Assembly (NCBI GenBank): GCA_017469935.1
Contig: JAFUFL010000073.1
Location: forward strand, 62,001 to 126,000
Reading direction: 5' to 3'
Source of the DNA: Lachnospiraceae bacterium
Lineage (GTDB): Bacteria; Bacillota; Clostridia; Lachnospirales; Lachnospiraceae
Length of the DNA stretch: 64,000 nucleotides
Position numbers and translations under genes: made by a program. The notes below the pieces were generated by a model, which worked only from the letters and a program-made list of their open reading frames with translations, was not told the origin of the DNA and made no database searches. Shown here piece after piece: positions 44,655 to 52,954 of this stretch. Position 1 is the stretch's first letter; each line of letters begins with the position of its first letter.

Positions 44655-46415
44655 ATGAAAAGATACGGACTTCTTATAATAACTATCATACTGTGCGTTT
44701 CGGCGGCCCTTTTAACGGGCGCAGCTTTCTGGTACAAAAGCAGCGGGGCAGGTTCTGCCCCACAGGAAAGCACTGTCCATGAAAAGGAAGAGACAGGTTC
44801 TGCCCGAAAGGACGACGGAGAGAGCGACCGGCCGCATAGTGAAACAGAGTGGGCCCCGACAGTCCCTTCCGAACAGGGAGAGACTGTCCGGGCCTGTTTT
44901 TTGAGCCATTCAGAATATGAAAAAATGCTTTCCGGGAAAGAGCGCCGTGATTTTGAACCTTCCGACCTGCGGTTTGAGGAACAGAGCATTCCGTATGACA
45001 GCGTGAACAACACGGCTTATCTCCCCCAGTCTGTCGAGGATCCGGACTGGAGCGGCTCCTTAAGTACGGTTGTGCAGGGCGGACAGATCTGTATTTTGAA
45101 CGATTCGGCGGACGATAAGCGCGCTCTCATCGAAGAAGGCCGCACTTGCAGGCTTGCGGTGGTCTCTGATCAGGAATACAGGGAATGCGACCTTGTATTT
45201 ACCGGGCTCCCCGTAGTCTGCATGTCCAACCAAGAAGGGGTGATCGAAGGCGAGGATGAGTACAGAGGAAATTTTCTGGTCTTTGACCCTTACCGAGAAC
45301 AGTACCAGGAATCTGACTGCACCTTCCACGTAAGGGGCGCCACTTCCCTTTTGTTTGACAAAAAGAGCTACCGGGTGGAACTGCAGCAGACGCGAGGAAG
45401 TTCTGACAAGAAGAGCTTTCTCGGAATGCGCTCGGACGATGACTGGATCCTGAACTCTCTGTGCACGGATCAGTCTCTTTCGAGAGAGAAGGTATGCTAC
45501 AAACTGTGGCGGGACCTGAACGCCATGGAAGAGCGGCCGGTCGCTTCTTCCGAGATCGAATACTGCGAACTGCTCGTAAACGGTGAGTACATGGGCATCT
45601 ACGGCCTCATGTACCCGGTCGACAGGAAGCTGATGGACATGAATCCCGGAGACCTGCTCTATAAAGTGGGGACCTGGTATGAGGAGATCAGTATTGAGGG
45701 TCAGCTCGTTGACTACAACGGTCAAACCGCGGTTCTTAACAGAAACGGAGTCCCCTACCTGACGCTCAAGTATCCCAAAGAAGAGGGAAGTGCGTGTATC
45801 TACGATCCCTTCCAACTCTATCAGGAGATGGTGTTTGAGACGGGAGACCTCTCGAAGATGGAAGAGGAGGGAATCTCCCTGAACCTGGACAATTTCATCC
45901 TCCATGAACTGTTCTGCGAGATGACCCGGGCGGGAGACAATACCTGGAAGAACCTGTTCCTTGCGGCATACCGGAATAATGAGGGCGGCTATACGCTCAA
46001 TGAGACGATCTGGGACCTGAATTATACGTTCGGAGATGACTTCACATGGGATCCGGATCACGGAAACACCGTGTTCGATCCCGGCACCACGGACAGCTAC
46101 GAGATCCGCTATGACAGGGATTACGGCTACGCGAGCCTGGTCCATATTGTGGACGGGCTCAGAGAGGATACGGGGGTCAAGTGGAGGAAATGGCGCTCGC
46201 AGGGGATCGGCCCCGAATCTGTCAGGGAGATGTTTGAAGAGAACAGGTCGTACCTGGAGAAGAGCGGCGCTTTTAAAAGAAACTCCCTGAAATGGTACGA
46301 GGGGAGCCAGGAGCCGTCGTATGCACAGGTTTATGAATGGATCGACGGACGTTTCCGCTTCTTGGACAAAATGTATGAATATGATAATTATTCAGCACCC
46401 AGGAAAAAAGATTAA
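44655..46415 (+). CDS. CotH family kinase-like surface protein
   Basis: 586 aa with an N-terminal membrane anchor (YGLLIITIILCVSAALLTGAAFWY) and a Ser/Glu-rich linker. The CotH domain has FHVRGATSLLFDKKSYRVELQ, DDWILNSLCTDQSLSREKVCYKLW, GIYGLMYPVDRKLM and WDLNYTFGDDFTWD (likely metal-binding acidic motif). CotH proteins are atypical protein kinases; B. subtilis CotH phosphorylates spore-coat proteins, and surface versions exist in many Firmicutes. It begins 5 nt after the Wzz-like stop and is last in the glycan locus. Its final about 11 residues are encoded inside the foldback element at 46384-46547. Confidence 0.85.
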   Translation: MKRYGLLIITIILCVSAALLTGAAFWYKSSGAGSAPQESTVHEKEETGSARKDDGESDRPHSETEWAPTVPSEQGETVRACFLSHSEYEKMLSGKERRDFEPSDLRFEEQSIPYDSVNNTAYLPQSVEDPDWSGSLSTVVQGGQICILNDSADDKRALIEEGRTCRLAVVSDQEYRECDLVFTGLPVVCMSNQEGVIEGEDEYRGNFLVFDPYREQYQESDCTFHVRGATSLLFDKKSYRVELQQTRGSSDKKSFLGMRSDDDWILNSLCTDQSLSREKVCYKLWRDLNAMEERPVASSEIEYCELLVNGEYMGIYGLMYPVDRKLMDMNPGDLLYKVGTWYEEISIEGQLVDYNGQTAVLNRNGVPYLTLKYPKEEGSACIYDPFQLYQEMVFETGDLSKMEEEGISLNLDNFILHELFCEMTRAGDNTWKNLFLAAYRNNEGGYTLNETIWDLNYTFGDDFTWDPDHGNTVFDPGTTDSYEIRYDRDYGYASLVHIVDGLREDTGVKWRKWRSQGIGPESVREMFEENRSYLEKSGAFKRNSLKWYEGSQEPSYAQVYEWIDGRFRFLDKMYEYDNYSAPRKKD

Positions 46416-46547
46416 AATAAGGTCCGGGGAGCTTGCTCACCGGAACGTTTTTGATCTTTTTTCCTGGGCGGACAAGGCGCGGAGCGACTCGGAAGCCCAC
46501 AGTCCCGGATGCGCAGCATTTGGGACTGTGGGGTGCTGAATAGTTAT
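46384..46547. repeat. 164-bp foldback (MITE-like) element
   Basis: Terminal inverted repeats of 17 bp (46384-46400 and 46531-46547; 16 of 17 identical, the odd pair being a G-T wobble in RNA) enclose two further strong stems. A 15-bp perfect stem CCCAGGAAAAAAGAT/ATCTTTTTTCCTGGG (46398-46412, 46454-46468) has an inner GC-rich hairpin. An 11-bp perfect stem CCCACAGTCCC/GGGACTGTGGG (46496-46506, 46522-46532) follows. The whole is a three-way junction. It has no T-tract typical of a terminator and contains the cotH-like stop codon. Confidence 0.75.
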
Positions 46548-46616
46548 AACAATTATTTCCTTGCAAAATATGGCGCTAAACAATCGGAATTGTTCACAAA
46601 TTGGAACAGAAAAATA

Positions 46617-46634
46617 GCGTTAATAGATTAACAA
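46617..46634. promoter_or_regulatory. Rex-like operator upstream of rnf operon
   Basis: GCGTTAA-TAGA-TTAACAA matches the clostridial Rex (NADH-sensing repressor) consensus TTGTTAA-N4-TTAACAA, as I recall it, at 12 of 14 defined positions. It abuts the -35 region of the rnf promoter, the right place for repression. Confidence 0.6.
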
Positions 46635-46637
46635 TTA

Positions 46638-46666
46638 TACAAAATGCCTCACGTCCGCATTATAAT
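46638..46666 (+). promoter_or_regulatory. rnf operon promoter
   Basis: A consensus TATAAT (46661-46666) has a weak -35 TACAAA at 17 nt. A 9-bp direct repeat ATAGCGTTA occurs on each side (46614-46622 and 46665-46673). Confidence 0.55.
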
Positions 46667-46715
46667 AGCGTTATGTGAGTGTAACTAAATTAAAACCAGA
46701 AAAGGGGGAGCAGCA

Positions 46716-48029
46716 ATGTTTGGTGCAAAGCATTTAAACAGCATACATGCCGGCCACTACAAGAATACGGCCGGATGTGCGACAGAGGTAATGCCCGTCC
46801 CGGATGTGGTAAAGATCTCGATGTCGCAGAATATCGGCGCGCCGTGCAAGCCTCTGGTCAAGAAGGGTGATACTGTCCTTGTCGGACAGAAAATCGGTGA
46901 CACAGACGCTTTTCTTCACGTGCCGGTTCATTCGAGCGTATCGGGAGTTGTTACCGGTATCGAGACGCAGCGAAACGCCATGGGCGGCTATGACACACTT
47001 GTTGTGATCCAGTCGGACGGCAAGCAGGAAATTGACCCTTCCGTGAAGCCTCCGGTGATCACAGACCAGCCCAGTTTCATAGCGGCGGTCAAGGAGAGCG
47101 GCCTGGTAGGTCTGGGCGGCGCCAGTTTCCCGACCTGGCTCAAGTTCAATCCCAAGAACCTGGGCGAGCCCATGACACTGATCATTAACGGCGCGGAGTG
47201 CGAGCCTTTCATCACTTCCGACCACAGGACGATGCTGGAGGACGCCCAGAATATCATCGACGGCGCCCTGATGATCATGAAGTATATTCAGGCTCCTGAG
47301 TGCTATATCGGCATTGAGGACAACAAGCAGGATGCGATCGATCTGTTCAACAAGATGTTCGCGGAGCAGGGAATCACGAATATCAAGACTTTCCCTCTGC
47401 AGGCCAGCTACCCGAAGGGAGCGGAGCGTGTCCTGATCTACGAAGTGACCGGAAAGACCTGCAACGCAGGCGTTCTTCCCGCGGATCTGGGATGCATCGT
47501 TTCCAACATCACATCCGTCGCATTCCTCGGACAGTATCTCAAGGACGGAATGCCCCTGATCAAAAAGAGAGTGACCATTGACGGCGACGCCGTCGCAAAG
47601 CCCGGCAATGTCCTTCTTCCGATCGGAACCTCGATCCACGACGCGATCGAGTTCTGCGGCGGCTACAAGGAAGAGCCCCGCAAGATCCTTATGGGCGGTC
47701 CCATGATGGGACGCGCTGTCTTCTCCGACAGAATGCCCATTGTAAAGAACAACAACGCGATCCTCGCATTTACGAAGGAGCAGTCCCTGATTCCCGAAGA
47801 GACGGCGTGCATCAGCTGCGGCAGATGCCACAACGCATGTCCTTTCAATCTGCTTCCTACCGGTTTCGCGGACGCTTACGAAGCCAGAGATGTGAAGAGG
47901 CTCAATGATCTGAAGATCATGCAGTGCATGGAATGCGGCAGCTGCTCTTATGTATGCCCTGCCCGCCGTCCGCTGGCCTTCATCAACAAGCTCGGTAAAG
48001 GATTAGTAAGGGAGGCAAGCCAGAAATGA
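46716..48029 (+). CDS. rnfC: Rnf complex subunit C
   Basis: 437 aa peripheral NADH-binding subunit of the Rnf ferredoxin:NAD+ oxidoreductase, which pumps Na+ or H+ when reduced ferredoxin reduces NAD+. The N-terminal region has KHLNSIHAGHYKNTAG and a barrel-sandwich segment; the middle carries GLVGLGGASFPTWLKF and NGAECEPFITSDHR (FMN/NADH-site region). The C-terminus has two 4Fe-4S motifs, CISCGRCHNACP and CMECGSCSYVCP. GGGGGAG lies before the ATG. It is the first gene of rnfCDGEAB, all overlapping or closely spaced. Confidence 0.97.
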   Translation: MFGAKHLNSIHAGHYKNTAGCATEVMPVPDVVKISMSQNIGAPCKPLVKKGDTVLVGQKIGDTDAFLHVPVHSSVSGVVTGIETQRNAMGGYDTLVVIQSDGKQEIDPSVKPPVITDQPSFIAAVKESGLVGLGGASFPTWLKFNPKNLGEPMTLIINGAECEPFITSDHRTMLEDAQNIIDGALMIMKYIQAPECYIGIEDNKQDAIDLFNKMFAEQGITNIKTFPLQASYPKGAERVLIYEVTGKTCNAGVLPADLGCIVSNITSVAFLGQYLKDGMPLIKKRVTIDGDAVAKPGNVLLPIGTSIHDAIEFCGGYKEEPRKILMGGPMMGRAVFSDRMPIVKNNNAILAFTKEQSLIPEETACISCGRCHNACPFNLLPTGFADAYEARDVKRLNDLKIMQCMECGSCSYVCPARRPLAFINKLGKGLVREASQK

Positions 48030-49069
48030 CGGATACAAAGAATGTAAAATATTATGATAATCTCGCCGTGGCGTCGTCTCCCCATCTGGTGACGGCCCTC
48101 GACACACAGAAGACCATGATGTGGGTCCTGATCGCCCTGATCCCTTCCTTCATCGCGAGTGTTTTCTATTTTGGCGTCGGAGCGGTCATTCTCACCGCAG
48201 TCTGCGCAGGCTGCAGTGCGCTGTTTGAATACGGCTACGAGAGACTGCTCGGCAAAAAAGTGACTGTCAAGGACCTCAGCGCCTGTGTCACGGGCGTGAT
48301 CCTTGCCATGAACCTGCCTTCCAACCTCCCTGTATGGATGGCGGTGATCGGCTGCTTTGTGGCGATCGTCATCGTCAAGCAGCTCTACGGCGGACTCGGC
48401 CGGAACTTTGCGAACCCCGCGATCGTCGGACGTATCGTGCTGCTCTTATCCTTCACCTCTTACATGACCACATGGCCTGTTACGAGACTGAACCAGACGG
48501 CAGACGCGGTGACCGGCGCTACGCCTCTGGGCCTTCTGGCTGACGGCGCACTGGACCAGGCTCCTTCCCTCGCCAACATGTTCGTCGGCAATATCGGCGG
48601 CGCCATGGGTGAGACCTGCACAATCGCTGTCCTGATCGGCCTTGCGATCCTGATCTGGAAGAAGATCATCTCCCCGATCATTCCGGTCTGCTATATGGGC
48701 ACCGTATTCGTGTTCGCTTTCATCTACTATTCATTTGCAGGCGGAGACTACAGCGCACTCCACATGGCTCTGTTCCATCTGCTGGCAGGCGGTGTAGTAT
48801 TCGGTGCGACTTTCTGCGCGACGGATTATGTCACAAGCCCCATCATGAGAAATGCCAAGATCGTCTTCGGTATCGGATGCGGCCTTGTCACCATGATCAT
48901 TCGTCTGTTCTGCGCGTATCCCGAGGGAGCTTCCTTCGCCATCCTGTTCATGAACGTCATGGCTCCGCTCCTTGATATGGTCGCCCAGAATCAGTTCTAC
49001 GGCATCGGCGCTGCAGAAAAGGCTGCCAAAAAAGCTGCCAAGGAAGCAGGAAAGGAGGCTGCCAAATAA
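48026..49069 (+). CDS. rnfD: Rnf complex subunit D
   Basis: 347 aa integral membrane subunit with about 8-9 helices. The covalent FMN site is visible as DAVTGATPLG with Thr166 as the predicted acceptor, to be loaded by an ApbE transferase such as the one at 52955. Its start overlaps the rnfC stop by 4 nt (ATGA) and its stop overlaps the rnfG start. A Lys/Ala-rich C-terminal tail (AAEKAAKKAAKEAGKEAAK) faces the cytoplasm or membrane surface. Confidence 0.97.
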   Translation: MTDTKNVKYYDNLAVASSPHLVTALDTQKTMMWVLIALIPSFIASVFYFGVGAVILTAVCAGCSALFEYGYERLLGKKVTVKDLSACVTGVILAMNLPSNLPVWMAVIGCFVAIVIVKQLYGGLGRNFANPAIVGRIVLLLSFTSYMTTWPVTRLNQTADAVTGATPLGLLADGALDQAPSLANMFVGNIGGAMGETCTIAVLIGLAILIWKKIISPIIPVCYMGTVFVFAFIYYSFAGGDYSALHMALFHLLAGGVVFGATFCATDYVTSPIMRNAKIVFGIGCGLVTMIIRLFCAYPEGASFAILFMNVMAPLLDMVAQNQFYGIGAAEKAAKKAAKEAGKEAAK

Positions 49070-49644
49070 TGACTAAGAATGAAAATTTTAAGGAATATGG
49101 CATGCCGGTAGTTGTCCTCGTGGCGATCTGCTTCGTGACGACACTCCTTCTGGCACTGACCAACTCGGTCTCTGAACCTATTATCATCAAAAATGCGGCG
49201 ATCACCGCTACCGCGAACAGAAAAGAGCTGCTTCCCGACGCGGATGACTTCACACAGCTTGAACTGGACAGCTATGCTTCCTCTTCGGACGGTAAGGCGT
49301 CTGTAACAGAAGTTTATAAGGCAAACAATGATACCGGTTATGTAATGACCTGCACGACCAAGTCCTTCGGCGGCGACCTGACCATGATGGTCGGCCTCGA
49401 CGCGACCGGCGCGGTCACCGGCGTCAAGGTCACGGACCACGCCGATACGCCCGGCGTAGGTACCAAGGACCAGGATCCCGAATATCTTGCGCAGTACATC
49501 ACAAAGACATCGCTCAGTGCTGAGGATGTCAAAAAAGAGGCGGGCTTCAGCTTCATTACCGGTGCGTCTGTATCCGGTACTGCCATCCACAAGGGCGTAT
49601 ACGCAGCTCTTGCGCAGTATGCAGAGTTAGGAGGTGCGAAGTAA
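49069..49644 (+). CDS. rnfG: Rnf complex subunit G
   Basis: 191 aa with one N-terminal transmembrane helix (MPVVVLVAICFVTTLLLALTNSV) and an extracytoplasmic FMN-binding domain. The domain shows GLDATGAVTGVKVTDHADTPGVGTK. The flavinylation motif is TGASVSGTA (S167 where most RnfG proteins I recall have Thr). It relays electrons between RnfC/D and the rest of the complex. It overlaps rnfD by one base and rnfE by one base. Confidence 0.95.
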   Translation: MTKNENFKEYGMPVVVLVAICFVTTLLLALTNSVSEPIIIKNAAITATANRKELLPDADDFTQLELDSYASSSDGKASVTEVYKANNDTGYVMTCTTKSFGGDLTMMVGLDATGAVTGVKVTDHADTPGVGTKDQDPEYLAQYITKTSLSAEDVKKEAGFSFITGASVSGTAIHKGVYAALAQYAELGGAK

Positions 49645-50360
49645 TGGAAGAGAGGAAAAGAATTGACGTTCTGTTGAACGGACTGATCAAAGAAAACCCG
49701 GTCCTTGTGCTGGTCATCGGTACCTGCCCCACACTGGCGACATCTACCTCCGTTGAGACCGGTTTCGGTATGGGACTTGCAGCCACGGCTGTTCTTGTCT
49801 GCTCCAATATCGTTATCTCGGCACTGCACAACATTATTCCCGATAAGGTAAGAATCCCTTGCTTTATCACTGTTATCGCGGGATTCGTTACGATCGTCCA
49901 GATGCTGCTCCAGGCCTTTGTGCCTTCCCTGTATTCCGCACTGGGACTGTATCTGCCTCTGATCGTCGTTAACTGCATCATTCTCGGCCGCGCCGAGATG
50001 TTCGCGAGCAAGAACGGTGTCCTGGACAGCGCGCTCGACGGCATCGGCATGGGCCTGGGCTTTACACTGACACTGGTCATCATGGGCACGATCCGCGAAG
50101 TTCTCGGAAGCGGCACATGGCTTGCGGGCGACTGGTTCGGACTTGCTAAGGGATTCAAGGGAATTCCGCTGCTCTCCAATTTCATCCCCGGCATGAGCAT
50201 CATGACCATGGTTCCCGGCGGTTTCTTCGTATACGCGATCGTTATGGCGGCTGTTCACTATTTCACCAAGGATAAGAGCAAGATCCGCAACGAGTTCGGA
50301 TGCGACGGATGCGCCAATGCAGGCAACTGCGCGGACGGCGATTGCGCCGCACAGAAATAA
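49644..50360 (+). CDS. rnfE: Rnf complex subunit E
   Basis: 238 aa, six-helix membrane subunit paired with RnfA. The family block ENPVLVLVIGTCPTLATSTSVETGFGMGLAA is at the N-terminus, with one membrane-embedded Cys (here TCPTLA) used in the RnfA/RnfE iron-sulfur cluster. The C-terminal tail FGCDGCANAGNCADGDCAAQK adds four closely spaced Cys (C-x2-C-x5-C-x4-C), a possible extra metal site. Confidence 0.95.
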   Translation: MEERKRIDVLLNGLIKENPVLVLVIGTCPTLATSTSVETGFGMGLAATAVLVCSNIVISALHNIIPDKVRIPCFITVIAGFVTIVQMLLQAFVPSLYSALGLYLPLIVVNCIILGRAEMFASKNGVLDSALDGIGMGLGFTLTLVIMGTIREVLGSGTWLAGDWFGLAKGFKGIPLLSNFIPGMSIMTMVPGGFFVYAIVMAAVHYFTKDKSKIRNEFGCDGCANAGNCADGDCAAQK

Positions 50361-50380
50361 GAAGGAGAGGAGGATAAATC

Positions 50381-50956
50381 ATGAAATTTCTTATCATCAT
50401 TATCAGCATGGTTCTGGTAAACAACTATCCTCTGGCTCAGTTCCTGGGGATCTGCCCCTTCCTGGGAGTTTCCAAAGATCTGGACAGCTCCACGGGTATG
50501 GGTATCGCCGTTACGTTCGTCATGGTACTTGCGACAGCAGTCACATGGCCGATCCAGCAGCTTCTCAATAAGTTCGGGATCGGATACCTGCAGACGGTTG
50601 TCTTCATCCTTGTAATCGCAGCTCTGGTACAGCTGGTTGAGATGTTCATGAAGAAGAGCATGCCCGCACTCTACAAGTCGCTGGGTATCTTCCTTCCCCT
50701 GATCACCACCAACTGCGCAGTCCTTGGTGTCTGCATTACCAACATCGATTCCAATTACAACTACATCGAATCTCTGGTAAACGCGTTCGGAGCCGGAATC
50801 GGATTCCTGTTCGCCATGGTCGTCATGGCCGGCGTCCGCACCAAGCTCGTTGATCAGAGCCGTATTCCGGAGTCCTTCAGAGGTGTTCCGATCGTTCTGA
50901 TCACAGCGGCGATCCTTTCCCTGAGCTTTATGGGCTTCAACGGAATGTTCTCATAA
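50381..50956 (+). CDS. rnfA: Rnf complex subunit A
   Basis: 191 aa, six-helix membrane protein inverted relative to RnfE. Signature segments: MVLVNNYPLAQFLGICPFLGVSKDL and ITTNCAVLGVCITNID, containing the membrane Cys that with RnfE carry electrons across. GGAGAGGAGG precedes the ATG. It follows rnfE by 20 nt. Confidence 0.97.
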   Translation: MKFLIIIISMVLVNNYPLAQFLGICPFLGVSKDLDSSTGMGIAVTFVMVLATAVTWPIQQLLNKFGIGYLQTVVFILVIAALVQLVEMFMKKSMPALYKSLGIFLPLITTNCAVLGVCITNIDSNYNYIESLVNAFGAGIGFLFAMVVMAGVRTKLVDQSRIPESFRGVPIVLITAAILSLSFMGFNGMFS

Positions 50957-50971
50957 GAAAGGAGAAAGAGG

Positions 50972-51943
50972 ATGAGTATAGTAATACCTGTAGCACTCGT
51001 TGTCATCGTCGGTCTCCTCGCTTCCGTCATGCTCAGCTATGCGTCCAAAGTGTTCGCGGTTCAGGAAGACCAGCTTTTCCTCGACCTGCGCGCAGAGCTC
51101 CCCGGGGCTAACTGCGGCGGCTGCGGATACGCAGGATGTGATGACTATGCACACGCCATGGCAGAGGGCGGCGGAGAAACTCCCTGCACCAAGTGTTCTG
51201 TCGGCGGACCTGCCGTAGCGGCTAAACTCGCTTCGCTTCTGGGTCAGGACGCGGGAAGCATGGAGAAGAAAGTCGCATTCGTAATGTGCAACGGCACAAC
51301 AGAAAACGCGGCTAAACTCTATGAGTACGAAGATATCAATTCCTGTAAGGCGGCAAAGCAGCTGTTCGGCGGCAGCAAGCAGTGTCCTTACGGCTGTATC
51401 GGTCTGGGCGACTGTGTACAGGCCTGCGAATTTGACGCGATCCGCATCATCGACGGCGTAGCGGTCGTAGGACGCGACTACTGCACGAGCTGCGGCGCCT
51501 GCGCAAAGGCCTGCCCGCAGAAGCTGATCAAGATCATCCCCGAATCTGCAAAGGTTCAGGTCCGCTGCCACAACGAGCAGAAGGGCGCAGACGCCAGAAA
51601 AGCCTGCACCACAGCCTGCATCGGATGTGCGCAGTGCTCGAGAGTCTGCCCTAAGGGCGCGATCACCATTGAGAATAATCTCAGCGTGATCGATCCCGAA
51701 AAGTGCATCAAGTGCGGCCTGTGCGCGGCCAAGTGTCCGACCGGCGCGATCCAGGATGTTCTTCACACAGCAGAGCAGAAGGAAAAGATCAAGAAGGGTC
51801 TTCAGATGAAGGAAGCCAAGGAAGCTGAGAAGCGCAAAGAGGCGGCCCTCAAGGCTAAGGCGGAGAAGGAAGCAGCTGCAAAGGCAGCAGCTGAAGCGAA
51901 AGCTGCAGAAGCTAAGCCCGCAGATGAGGCGCCCAAAGCCTGA
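50972..51943 (+). CDS. rnfB: Rnf complex subunit B
   Basis: 323 aa, the ferredoxin-interacting iron-sulfur subunit. One N-terminal helix precedes the family motif LPGANCGGCGYAGCDDYA. Then come four ferredoxin-type 4Fe-4S motifs: CPYGCIGLGDCVQAC, CTSCGACAKACP, CIGCAQCSRVCP and CIKCGLCAAKCP. Residues about 270-323 form a charged Ala/Lys/Glu-rich helical tail ending AKPADEAPKA, longer than needed for the fold. It is the last gene of the operon, followed by a strong terminator. Confidence 0.96.
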   Translation: MSIVIPVALVVIVGLLASVMLSYASKVFAVQEDQLFLDLRAELPGANCGGCGYAGCDDYAHAMAEGGGETPCTKCSVGGPAVAAKLASLLGQDAGSMEKKVAFVMCNGTTENAAKLYEYEDINSCKAAKQLFGGSKQCPYGCIGLGDCVQACEFDAIRIIDGVAVVGRDYCTSCGACAKACPQKLIKIIPESAKVQVRCHNEQKGADARKACTTACIGCAQCSRVCPKGAITIENNLSVIDPEKCIKCGLCAAKCPTGAIQDVLHTAEQKEKIKKGLQMKEAKEAEKRKEAALKAKAEKEAAAKAAAEAKAAEAKPADEAPKA

Positions 51944-51976
51944 TCGATCTGTTGTGATCTGATGATCCTAAATAGT

Positions 51977-52017
51977 AAGGAGCTGATGCATTTTAAATGC
52001 ACCAGCTCCTTTTTTTC
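51977..52017. terminator. Terminator after rnfB
   Basis: AAGGAGCTG-(a)TGCAT pairs with ATGCA(c)-CAGCTCCTT, followed by a long T-run. It is shared by the convergent minus-strand gene ending at 52016. Confidence 0.93.
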
Positions 52018-52540
52018 AGTAGAACAACCTCTTTGGAATATGCTCGAGCAAAATCCAGCCAAGCCATCCGATCAGAATTCCTGAAACCGTACCTGAAATA
52101 ATCAGGATTGGCAGATAGTAGAAGATCTGCGGACTGGAAACCAGAATGGCAGCTATACTCAGCTGTCCTATGTTGTGGGCGACGCCGCCTCCCATGCTTA
52201 CGCCGACTACAGAGAAAGCATCACTCTTTTTGAGCAGACACATTACTGCAAAGCTCAGAATGCAGCCGCAAAGAGAGTAGACCGCGCCGTAGAGCCCGGA
52301 AAACATAAAACCGGCCAGAAAGATGCGGATCAGATTGATGGAAAGAGCGTAGCGGCTGTCCAGCCGGTACATAGCAATGATCACGACCAGGTTCGCAATT
52401 CCGAGTTTGATGCCGGGAATACCGGGGGCAGCGGGAAGGATCGCCTCGATATAGGAAAAAATAAGGGCGAGCGACGCAAAGAGAGCACTTATAGCCACAC
52501 GCTTTGCTGCAGGAGAACTACTGGGCAACTGCATCGACAT
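52016..52540 (-). CDS. Gx transporter family membrane protein (EetB-like)
   Basis: 174 aa with five or six hydrophobic segments. The start AISALFASLALIFSYIEAILP, then GIPGIKLGIANLVVIIAMY and GGGVAHNIGQLSIA, match the Gx transporter family (PF07456, formerly heptaprenyl diphosphate synthase component I). In Listeria and lactobacilli a member, EetB, works with EetA in flavin-based extracellular electron transfer. It overlaps the NusG-II gene by 23 nt on the same strand. Context (Rnf, ApbE) favours a redox or flavin role over isoprenoid synthesis. Confidence 0.82.
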   Translation of the reverse strand: MSMQLPSSSPAAKRVAISALFASLALIFSYIEAILPAAPGIPGIKLGIANLVVIIAMYRLDSRYALSINLIRIFLAGFMFSGLYGAVYSLCGCILSFAVMCLLKKSDAFSVVGVSMGGGVAHNIGQLSIAAILVSSPQIFYYLPILIISGTVSGILIGWLGWILLEHIPKRLFY

Positions 52541-52895
52541 CAGCCTCCTTTCCTCCCTCTATACGAACAACGATTTTATGCGGAAGGCAGATTATGCTCT
52601 CGCCGGAACGCGAAATCGGTTTGTGATTCACACAGACCTGGTTGTGACAGTCGGAAGACTCCATACTGACGCTGCCGTTCTCTATGAGGACGACATTGTG
52701 GAAGTCTTCACCGCTGATCTCGATCCGGCGGTCTTCATCCAGGCTGTAAGTGCCGTAAGGGCTGCCGTCCAATGTGATAACTGCATCGCCGGCAGGGGAT
52801 GACAGCCTGAAGAAGATCAGCGCTGCAGATATGCCTGCCGAGAGAAGAAGAACGCAGAACAGGATAATGTCTGCTTTTCTGATAAAACTGAACAT
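52518..52895 (-). CDS. NusG domain II protein (EetA-like)
   Basis: 125 aa. An N-terminal membrane helix (ADIILFCVLLLSAGISAALIFF) anchors an extracytoplasmic NusG-domain-II-like fold with the conserved cysteines DCHNQVCVNHKPI and IICLPHKIVV. This is the architecture reported for EetA-type proteins. I start at the ATG at 52895 because GGAG lies 9 nt upstream; an ATG at 52910 overlaps that site. It is divergent from apbE and co-directional and overlapping with the Gx-transporter gene. Confidence 0.82.
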   Translation of the reverse strand: MFSFIRKADIILFCVLLLSAGISAALIFFRLSSPAGDAVITLDGSPYGTYSLDEDRRIEISGEDFHNVVLIENGSVSMESSDCHNQVCVNHKPISRSGESIICLPHKIVVRIEGGKEADVDAVAQ

Positions 52896-52954
52896 GTTAC
52901 AATTCTCCATACAAGCTTAGCCTTGACAATGATGGCTGCACAGGAGTTAACAAA

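Noticed and set aside
46321..46539. Small plus-strand frame across the end of the cotH-like gene
   Set aside because: It is out of frame with the kinase and reads through the foldback stems; the inverted repeats explain the sequence better than a protein.
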